From NCBI RefSeq assembly GCF_958350005.1, contig NZ_CATWFF010000091.1, forward strand, positions 1 through 8,217: a DNA stretch of 8,217 nt, written 5' to 3'. Source of the stretch: an uncultured Megasphaera sp. Lineage in GTDB: Bacteria; Bacillota; Negativicutes; Veillonellales; Megasphaeraceae. The position numbers and the translations under genes are program-made. Below, in pieces: positions 1 through 6,600 of this stretch. Under the pieces are notes generated by a model. That model did no database searches. It was given only the letters and a program-made list of their open reading frames with translations, and was not told the DNA's origin. Numbering within the stretch: the stretch's first letter is position 1; each line of letters opens with the position of its first letter.

Positions 1-38
1 ACAGAGAACGAGGAAATGTCCTTGTTCTCTGTTTTTTT
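1..38 (+). terminator. Rho-independent terminator, possibly bidirectional
   Basis: A 13-bp stem pairs 1-13 with 20-32, with one G-T wobble at 10/23 and a 6-nt loop at 14-19. It is followed directly by seven T on the plus strand (32-38). This is a strong intrinsic terminator for rightward transcription, so a plus-strand gene probably ends just left of the window, convergent with pst. The hairpin would also form in the minus-strand pst transcript, about 40 nt after the pstB stop, but whether a U-run follows it there depends on bases outside the window. Confidence 0.85.
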
Positions 39-74
39 ATGAAAAAGAAAAATTATCTTGTTTGGCATCTGCCG

Positions 75-821
75 TTACTGCACATATTGCAGGTAGGCCT
101 TCGTTTCCGGGCGGTGCGGGGCTGTAAAGAGCTGTTCCGTTGGACCAGATTCGATGATACGGCCGTCTTCCATGTACATTGTATCATCGGCAATGCGGCG
201 GGCCTGAGATAAGTTGTGGGTTACGATGATGATGGTACAGTGTTGTTTCAGGGACAGGAGAATGTCTTCGATCTTCACCATATTTTTCATATCCAGGGAA
301 GAGCACGGTTCATCCAGCAGGAGTACGTCGGGGGAAATTGCCAGGGCACGGGCGATGCATAGCCGCTGCTGCTGGCCCCCGGACAGGCGGGATGCGCTGC
401 GGTTCAGGTCGCCGCCGATTTCGTCATATAAGCCGACATGGCGCAGGCAGTCTATGGCCCGCTGTGTTTGCTCAGTCGGAGTGCCCAGACGGTGATAAGC
501 CAGGGCATAGGTCATATTTTTGCCAATAGAGAAGGGGAAGGGCTGCGGCTTCTGGCCAATGAGGCCTACGCGACGGCGCAGGGTCTGTGCCGGTATGGCG
601 TATATGGACTGTCCATCCAGGGTAATATCGCCGCTGCATTGAACTCTTTTTCCCTCCAGACTGCAGTTCAGTGTTTTCAAGAGGGTCGTCTTGCCGCAGC
701 CGGACATGCCTGTAATGGCTGTAATGGCGTGGCAGCGAATGGAGGCGGTCAAATCCGTTAAAATAGGCCTATCGTCAATGGTGACGGACACATGCGTAAT
801 AGACAGACAAGCATCAGACAT
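75..821 (-). CDS. pstB: Phosphate ABC transporter ATP-binding protein PstB
   Basis: Cytoplasmic ATPase that powers phosphate import through PstC/PstA. The 248 residues match the usual PstB length of about 250. All nucleotide-binding motifs are visible: Walker A GMSGCGKTT (38-46), Q-loop Gln90 in GQKPQPFPFSI, where the PFP stretch is typical of PstB, signature LSGGQQQR (146-153), Walker B VLLLDEP (166-172), D-loop SSLD (174-177) and switch His202. The usual SALDP of PstB reads SSLDM here, a mild change. The ATG at 821-819 lies 2 nt after the pstA stop and has an AAAGGA Shine-Dalgarno at 836-831, 9 nt upstream, so translation is probably coupled to pstA. It is the last gene of the operon seen here. 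The 36 bp after its stop hold nothing recognisable before the terminal hairpin, and no phoU follows within the window. Confidence 0.97.
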   Translation of the reverse strand: MSDACLSITHVSVTIDDRPILTDLTASIRCHAITAITGMSGCGKTTLLKTLNCSLEGKRVQCSGDITLDGQSIYAIPAQTLRRRVGLIGQKPQPFPFSIGKNMTYALAYHRLGTPTEQTQRAIDCLRHVGLYDEIGGDLNRSASRLSGGQQQRLCIARALAISPDVLLLDEPCSSLDMKNMVKIEDILLSLKQHCTIIIVTHNLSQARRIADDTMYMEDGRIIESGPTEQLFTAPHRPETKAYLQYVQ

Positions 822-823
822 GA

Positions 824-1636
824 TTATCGATCCTTTCCCAGAAGATGACAGAACAGATTGATAGCCGTGAGCAGGATGACGAGGACAAAGGCCGAACCGT
901 AGGCCATGGGCAAAGCATAGCCTTCGTTAGCCAGTACGTACAGGTGGTATGGCAGGGCCATGAAGGGATCGGTAATAGCCGGTACGTGGCCGTAATAGAG
1001 GACTGTGCCGGTAAACATGATTGGCGCCGTCGCTCCCATGGCATAGGCTGCTGCCAGGGCAATGGTCGTTGCCAGCTCCCGACGGCAGTCCGGCAGAATC
1101 ATATGCCGCATCGTATAGCCTGGTGAAACACCCAGGTCCAGCGAGGCTGCCAGGATACCGGCAGGAAACTCACGCAGAAATTTTTCTGCCCGCAAGGTAA
1201 TAAAGGGGACGATCATGACCGATAAGGTCAGGCCTGCAGACAGGACACTGCGGGGAAGGCCCAGGGTCATAATGAAGAAGCTGTAGCCAAAGAGGCCAAG
1301 GACGATGGACGGAATGCCGGACAGGGTCTGAATAAGGAAGTGTATGGCCGTGTAGATGGCATTTCGTTCCTGGTACAGCGTCAGGTATATGGCCAGCATA
1401 ATCGATGCTGCACCGGCGCAGAGGGCAGCAATGGCTCCCGTAAACAGGGTACCTATAATAGCCGGAAAAATGCCGCCTTCTGTTCCCAGGGGCGTGCCCT
1501 TAGGGTAGGACAGGAGAAATTCCGCCGATAAGACTGGGGCACCTTTGTCAACGATATACAGGAAGACTGCCGCCAAGGTGAGCAGGACGATGAGGCCGCT
1601 GCCGCAGACCCAGCATTGCAGGAGACGTTGTTTCAT
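824..1636 (-). CDS. pstA: Phosphate ABC transporter permease PstA
   Basis: Integral membrane subunit that forms the phosphate channel with PstC. It has 270 residues with about six hydrophobic segments, roughly 10-28, 58-86, 100-124, 131-147, 188-209 and 243-264. The loop that contacts the ATPase (EAA motif) is seen at about 160-182, with LDLGVSPGYTMRHMILP. IPSIVLGLFGY (108-118) is characteristic of PstA/PstC proteins. The ATG overlaps the pstC stop by 4 nt (ATGA) and has an excellent AAGGAGG Shine-Dalgarno at 1650-1644, 7 nt upstream, which fixes the start. Odd point: the conserved motif after the EAA loop, usually R-A-x-G-E-T-A-P, reads Y198-A-M-G-A202-T-A-P, so both charged residues are gone. 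An Arg at this position is reported to matter for transport in E. coli PstA. The rest of the protein looks intact, so I take it as functional or a clade variant and not as a pseudogene. Confidence 0.95.
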   Translation of the reverse strand: MKQRLLQCWVCGSGLIVLLTLAAVFLYIVDKGAPVLSAEFLLSYPKGTPLGTEGGIFPAIIGTLFTGAIAALCAGAASIMLAIYLTLYQERNAIYTAIHFLIQTLSGIPSIVLGLFGYSFFIMTLGLPRSVLSAGLTLSVMIVPFITLRAEKFLREFPAGILAASLDLGVSPGYTMRHMILPDCRRELATTIALAAAYAMGATAPIMFTGTVLYYGHVPAITDPFMALPYHLYVLANEGYALPMAYGSAFVLVILLTAINLFCHLLGKDR

Positions 1637-2505
1637 TTAGCTTCCTCCTTTCGCATTCTGCGCGCTCCGACATATACGAGCAGATTGCAGAGCAGCAGTA
1701 GTACCAGCAGGGCCGCTGCTGCCGCGTATAAGGCGTAATAATGAGGACTGTCGTATTCGGCACTGCCCATTTCCAGGGCGATCAGGGCCGGAATGGTCTC
1801 GCCCTTGCCAAACAGGGTGGGCCAGACTTTGGCATTGCCTGTGACCATCATGACGGCCATGGTTTCGCCCATGGCCCGGGAGAAGGCCAGGATAATGCTG
1901 AGCAGAAACGCCGGTGCTGCCTGAGGCAGGAGAAGGTGCCAGAGCATATACCATTTGCTGACGCCCAGGTTCAGGGAGGCCTGGCTGTACTGCTGCTGCA
2001 GGCGTAAAATGGATTCACTGCAATTAGTCACGATAAACGGGATAATCATGAAGGCAAGCAAAAGAGCTCCGGCGAATATGCATTCGCCGGAGGCCATGTG
2101 AAAGGCAGATTCCATGTAGCTGACCAGAACCATGAGGCCTATAAACCCGAATACGACGGACGGAATGCCGGCAATCATATCGATGCACGGCAAAACGAGC
2201 GAGCGGATGCGGGGTGACAGGCAGAATATGGTAAATACAGCACAACCTGCACCAATGGGAAAGGCGACGATAAGGGCCAGAAGCGAAACGTACAGGCTGC
2301 CGGCCAGCATGGAGGCAATGCCGAAACGTCCTGGTTCCGTCAGGGGCTGCCAGTTTGAAGAGCTGAGAAAAGCCGCAAGGCTTGTATGCTGAAATACAAG
2401 TCGGCCTTCCCAGAACATGTAGGCCAGGACGAGCAGGAACAGACCGAGAGTCAAGGCCGATACAGCATAGACTGCAGCCTGCATTACCGTATCAGAACGA
2501 TGCAT
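1633..2505 (-). CDS. pstC: Phosphate ABC transporter permease PstC
   Basis: Second membrane subunit of the phosphate channel, partner of PstA. It has 290 residues, slightly shorter than E. coli PstC. There are about six hydrophobic segments, near 12-32, 66-94, 105-130, 142-162, 196-219 and 257-280. The N-terminal half holds IAGIPSVVFGFIGL (111-124). The ATPase-docking EAA loop lies at about 173-195, with SLNLGVSKWYMLWHLLLP. The following SRAMGETMAV (209-218) keeps the Arg and Glu of the RAxGET motif, in contrast to PstA next door. The ATG at 2505-2503 has a GGAGA Shine-Dalgarno at 2519-2515, 9 nt upstream and inside the 18-nt gap after pstS. The 3' end shares ATGA with pstA. The C-terminus is basic, ending in RRMRKEEAK, as expected for a cytoplasmic tail. 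Confidence 0.96.
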   Translation of the reverse strand: MHRSDTVMQAAVYAVSALTLGLFLLVLAYMFWEGRLVFQHTSLAAFLSSSNWQPLTEPGRFGIASMLAGSLYVSLLALIVAFPIGAGCAVFTIFCLSPRIRSLVLPCIDMIAGIPSVVFGFIGLMVLVSYMESAFHMASGECIFAGALLLAFMIIPFIVTNCSESILRLQQQYSQASLNLGVSKWYMLWHLLLPQAAPAFLLSIILAFSRAMGETMAVMMVTGNAKVWPTLFGKGETIPALIALEMGSAEYDSPHYYALYAAAAALLVLLLLCNLLVYVGARRMRKEEAK

Positions 2506-2523
2506 GTAATATCATCTCCGCTC

Positions 2524-3429
2524 TTATTTCGTCGGAATGAATCCCATATCTTTGAGAATAGCAACGCCGGCATCAGACTGGAGGTACTGCATGAAGACCT
2601 TCTGTACCGCTGTCAGTTCGCCGCTGCCGACGATGATAAGGGGACGCTGAATTTTGTAGGATCCATCGAGAATGGTCTGTTCCGTTGCCAGGATACCGTC
2701 GACTTTCAGCGGCGTTACTTTACCGGCATTCTGTGCCGATACACCGTAGGAAGCATAGCCAATGGCGTTTTCATTTTCCATGATTTTGGCTACCAACGCG
2801 CCCATAGACGGAGCCTGAATAGCTGTTTCGACGACTGTGGCGTCGCCCATAATCTTTTTCTGGAATACTTCATGGGCACCGCCGCCGATGTCACGGGTGA
2901 CGACGACAATTTCCGCATCAGGCAGAGACGGATCTACTTGCTTCCACGTCTTGTATTCACCGGAGAATATTTTTTTGATTTCTTCGCTGGTCAGATTGTC
3001 TTTGATCTTCGTAATGGGGTTATTGGGATTGACCGCAATGGTCAGGGCGTCAATGCCGACTTTGTATTCTTTGTATTGCGGAATCTTTTCTTTTTCACTG
3101 TCTTTTACTTCCCTGGCAACGAGACCGAAGTCTGCCTTTTTATCCATTACGGATTTTACACCGGCTCCGGAACCGCCTGGGGAGACGATGATTTCAATTT
3201 TTGCATCAGGAAGCGTACTGTCTGCCTTCTTCCACGTGCCGTATTGGTCTGTAAAGGCAGTGCCGGCTTTGGAGATAACCGGCGCCAGCGTAGAAGAGCC
3301 GTTGAAGGTTATTTGCGTTTTTACATCCTTTGCTGCCGTACTGTCATTCTTGTCTGTTGTGCCGCAGGCTGCAGTCAGCATCAAGGTGCAGGCCAGGACG
3401 GCAGCTGTTAGAATTCGTTTTCTGAACAT
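2524..3429 (-). CDS. pstS: Phosphate-binding lipoprotein PstS
   Basis: Extracytoplasmic phosphate receptor that hands phosphate to PstC/PstA. I place the start at the ATG at 3429-3427, giving 301 residues. The GGAGG at 3442-3438 is 8 nt upstream of it but only 2 nt from the in-frame ATG at 3435, and longer versions would run through the promoter. From this start the N-terminus is a lipoprotein signal: MFRKR, a hydrophobic stretch, then LTAAC with the lipidated Cys at 22. A low-complexity T/D/K/S linker follows. Ligand-site segments typical of PstS are NGSSTLAP (43-50), SPGGSGAG (83-90) and RDIGGGAHEVF (179-189). The last differs from the common R-x-x-GSGT form. FGLVARE (101-107), DALTIAVNPNNP (127-138) and IGYASYG (223-229) are also family-like. 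Residues 63-82 and 159-178 form an unusual internal repeat with 11 of 20 residues identical. It is the first gene of the operon, directly downstream of a Pho-box promoter. Confidence 0.95.
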   Translation of the reverse strand: MFRKRILTAAVLACTLMLTAACGTTDKNDSTAAKDVKTQITFNGSSTLAPVISKAGTAFTDQYGTWKKADSTLPDAKIEIIVSPGGSGAGVKSVMDKKADFGLVAREVKDSEKEKIPQYKEYKVGIDALTIAVNPNNPITKIKDNLTSEEIKKIFSGEYKTWKQVDPSLPDAEIVVVTRDIGGGAHEVFQKKIMGDATVVETAIQAPSMGALVAKIMENENAIGYASYGVSAQNAGKVTPLKVDGILATEQTILDGSYKIQRPLIIVGSGELTAVQKVFMQYLQSDAGVAILKDMGFIPTK

Positions 3430-3437
3430 ATACATGT

Positions 3438-3445
3438 CCTCCTTT
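3438..3445 (-). promoter_or_regulatory. Shine-Dalgarno site of pstS
   Basis: AAAGGAGG on the minus strand. It lies 8 nt from the ATG at 3429 but only 2 nt from the in-frame ATG at 3435. It therefore decides the start, giving an N-terminus of MFRKR in place of MYMFRKR or the longer upstream reading. Confidence 0.85.
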
Positions 3446-3466
3446 GTATGATAGTAGTATATGCTT

Positions 3467-3495
3467 ACTATATCAATCATGAAATAAGGCGTCAA
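3467..3495 (-). promoter_or_regulatory. pstS operon promoter
   Basis: The minus strand shows -35 TTGACG (3495-3490), a 17-bp spacer, and -10 TATAGT (3472-3467), close to the sigma-70/sigma-A consensus. The start of transcription would be near 3460, giving a leader of about 30 nt that contains the Shine-Dalgarno. A perfect 6-bp inverted repeat, ATAGTA (3451-3456) and TACTAT (3466-3471), overlaps the -10 and the start point and could be an operator or chance in AT-rich DNA. Confidence 0.8.
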
Positions 3496-3513
3496 TGGAC
3501 AACACAACAGCAA

Positions 3514-3553
3514 ATTGACAAATTATTGACTAAAAATTTACCAATTATTTACA
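3514..3553 (-). promoter_or_regulatory. Pho box: four heptamer direct repeats, 11-bp period
   Basis: Read on the minus strand, the heptamers are TGTAAAT (3553-3547), GGTAAAT (3542-3536), AGTCAAT (3531-3525) and TGTCAAT (3520-3514). They are separated by 4-bp spacers AATT, TTTT and AATT. The 11-bp period and the heptamer-plus-4 layout match the PhoB box of enterobacteria (CTGTCAT repeats). Read on the other strand, the units are TTTACA- or TTGACA-like, matching PhoP repeats of Bacillus. The array ends 18 bp before the -35. A degenerate fifth unit, TGTTGTG, sits in phase at 3509-3503. I infer activation of pst at low phosphate by a PhoB/PhoP-type regulator. Confidence 0.8.
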
Positions 3554-3567
3554 ATATATACCAAAAT

Positions 3568-3656
3568 AAAAAAAGATACCGTTTACTGTGAACTGATCCC
3601 CAATTGGCAGATCTATCATCTAACGTTTGGGGTCAGCTTAAGTAACGGTATCTTTT
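3568..3656 (-). terminator. Long stem-loop terminator after the giant activase gene
   Basis: On the minus strand this begins 11 nt after the stop codon at 3668. A perfect 13-bp outer stem pairs AAAAGATACCGTT (3571-3583) with 3644-3656. An inner stem pairs CTGA and CCCCAA (3593-3603, with T3597 bulged) with TTGGGGTCAG (3627-3636). Between them is a partly paired stretch, and the loop region is 3604-3626. Seven T (3574-3568), then A and TTTT, follow on the minus strand, as needed for intrinsic termination. It insulates pst from the gene upstream. The inner part resembles insertion-sequence ends. Confidence 0.85.
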
Positions 3657-3667
3657 ACATAAATCTA

Positions 3668-6600
3668 TTATTTTTCCGCATTCAGCGTACTGTTGATGCG
3701 CACGCCTTTCAGAAACGGTATGGCCGGTTTGGCTGCTGTGTTTACGGTTTCGCGGATGCCTTCGAAGGTCGTCGTCAGCATGAGTTTCAGGCGGTTCGTC
3801 TGATTGACGGAGCTGGCGCTGGGATCGTAGTCGATGGCGACAATGTTCGTATCCGGGAAGGCTGCTTTTAAGGTCTTAATCATGCCTTTGCCCGTAACGT
3901 GGTTGGGCAGGCAGGCCCAGGGCTGCAGGCAGACGATGTTTTTCGCACCTCGTTTAATCAGGTCGATCATATCGCCAGTGAGGAACCAGCCTTCGCCGGC
4001 AACGTGTCCAAGGGATAAGTATTCTTTCGCTTCATCGGCAATGTCGTAAATCGACGTGATCGGATCGAAGTGGCGGCTCTTGGCAACAGCTTCGCTGTAA
4101 GGCTTGCGGTACCATTCCAGGAGCTTAACCAGGGACTTGCTGGCCAGAGATGACAGGAGTGATCCGGACAGGTATTTCCGGCGGAACTGGGCATCGAGGA
4201 AGCCGTACATGAAGAAATCTGCCAGGCCTGATACGATGATTTCACCGCCTTCGTCTTCGATCATGCGGACGATGTGGTTGTTGGCAATGGGATGGAATTT
4301 GACGTAAATTTCACCGACCAGACCGATGCGGGGCTTCTTTTCCTCGCTCATGTCGATGTTGTCAAACTCGGTAATCATGGTGCGAATATTTTTCTTAAAG
4401 GTGCCGACATCGGCTTTCAGCAAATCGTAGGCGAATTTATCCTGCCATTTTTTAAACAGTTTTTCCGCCGTACCTTTGACCTTTTCATAAGGCCGCGTGC
4501 GATACAGTACCTGCTGGAGGGCATCGCCGTAGATCATGGCCATGACCAGACGGTGCCAGAAGCCGATATGGGGCTGGAAGCCAGGCTGCTTGTTGAGACC
4601 TTTCGTCGTCAGGGACAGAATGGATACGTCAGGCATATTGGCATCGGCCAGAGCCTTGCGGATCATGCCGATATAGTTGGTTGCCCGGCAGCAGCCGCCA
4701 GTCTGGGAAATAATGACTGACGTGTGCTTCAGATCATAGTTACCCGATTTCAGAGCCGTAATAATCTGGCCTAAAGACATGATAGCCGGATAGCAGGCGT
4801 CGTTGTGCACGTAAGCCAGGCCAGTGTCGATGGCTTTCTGTCCCTGATGGGGCAGAATTTCCAGATGATAGCCTTCGTGGGCAAAGGCGGCTTTGAACAT
4901 GGGGAAATGGATCGGCGTCATAGACGGTGCCAAAATGACATTGGTCTTCTTGTCTTCTTTGGTGAAAATCGCCTTGTGATACGAATAGGGATGATCTGGA
5001 ATAGCCTGCTTCTGCCGATGATTCATGACGAACAGGAGCGAGCGGAGACGGATGCGGATGGCACCGAGATTGGAACCTTCGTCGATTTTCAGGAGAGTGT
5101 GGATTTTATGACCCTGCGCCAGGATTTCCTGTACCTGATCGGCGACGATGGCATCGAGGCCGCAGCCGAATGAATTAAGTTCTACCAATTCCAGATTAGG
5201 ATGGTCGACGATATACTGCGCTGCCCGATAGAGACGGGAGTGATAAGACCACTGGTCGACGACGCGCAGGTCTCCTGGCATATCGCCCATGGCAGCGACG
5301 CCGTCTTCACTGAGAACAGCCAGTCCCAGGCTGTTGATGAGTTCGGGAATGCCGTGGTTGATTTCCGGATCAATGTGGTAAGGCCGGCCGCAGAGGACGA
5401 TAGCCCGTTCGCCTGTTTTTTCCAGGTGTTCCAGTGTTTTTCTCGTCAGATCGCGGTATGTCTGCTTATACGATTCTTCTTCGTCCCACGCTGCCAATGC
5501 TGCTTCTTTGACGGCATGCTTGTCGACGTTCCAGGCCCGCAGTTCTTCCTGCAGGCGCGGAACAATGCGCTTCTTGTCGTGCAGCGGCAGGAACGGGCAC
5601 AGGTAGAGCGTATTCGTATCGGAAAGCCGTTCGATCATATTGTGGCGAATAACTTCAGGATAGCTCATGACCATGGGGCAGTTAAAGGTGTTGTCCTTGC
5701 TGCCTTCTGCAGGTCCGTTCTGGATGCAGGGATAGAAAATGCGGTCTACACCCTTTTCCAGCAGGTTTTCAATGTGCCCGTGAACGAGCTTGGCCGGATA
5801 GCAGGCCGAGTCAGACGGCACCGTGTCCATGGCTTTTTCAAACAGCTCTTTGGAGGACGGGTCTGATAGGACGACGGTGTAGCCGAGATGGGTGAAGAAG
5901 GTAAACCAGAAAGGATAGTCTTCGTACATGTTGAGAACCCGGGGAATGCCGACAGTGCCCCTCGGCCCCTGTTCGAGCGGCTTATAGCGGTTAAACAGGA
6001 GATTGTATTTCGTCTTGTACAAATTGGGCAGCGCTTTTTTCCGTCCTGTCGTCGAGCCGGCCGCACCCCGTTCGCAGCGGTTGCCTGTAATGAAAGAGCG
6101 GCCGTCGTTGAAGGTATTGACCGTCAGGAGGCAGTTATTGGTGCATTTGCCGCAGTGGCGAATGGATGTGGTTACGGATAACTGAGACAGTTCAGCCGGA
6201 CGGAGCAGTGCTGACGGCGTCTGGTCGGCGTGGTAGGCATTGCGGCACAACAGGCCCATGCCAAAGGCACCCATGAGCCCGGCAATAGCCGGCCGGATAA
6301 CCTGACGGCCCAGCAGCTTTTCGAAGGCCCGCAGTACGGCGTCATTGTAAAAGGTACCGCCCTGAACGACAATGTGTTTGCCCAGTTTTTCCGGGTCTTT
6401 TACTTTTATTACTTTATACATTGCGTTTTTGATGACCGAATAGGACAATCCTGCCGATATGTCGGCCATGGTTGCCCCTTCTTTCTGGGCCTGCTTTACT
6501 TTGGAATTCATGAAGACTGTGCAGCGGGAACCCAGGTCGATAGGACTTTTGGCCAGAAGGGCTGCTTTGGAAAATTCTTCAATGGAAAGATTCAGCGACT

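Noticed and set aside
2386..3411. 341-codon open frame on the plus strand opposite pstS
   Set aside because: It lies entirely antisense to pstS and its promoter-proximal part, has no Shine-Dalgarno, and its product is rich in Phe, Arg and Gly without any family motif; it is a shadow of pstS.
3430..3513. Longer PstS starting at 3513
   Set aside because: This start would precede the -10 box at 3472-3467, so the mRNA would not include it, and it would bury the lipoprotein signal peptide behind 28 extra residues.
5201..5866. 221-codon open frame on the plus strand inside the giant gene
   Set aside because: Antisense shadow of the DUF2229-type region; no Shine-Dalgarno and no plausible protein features.
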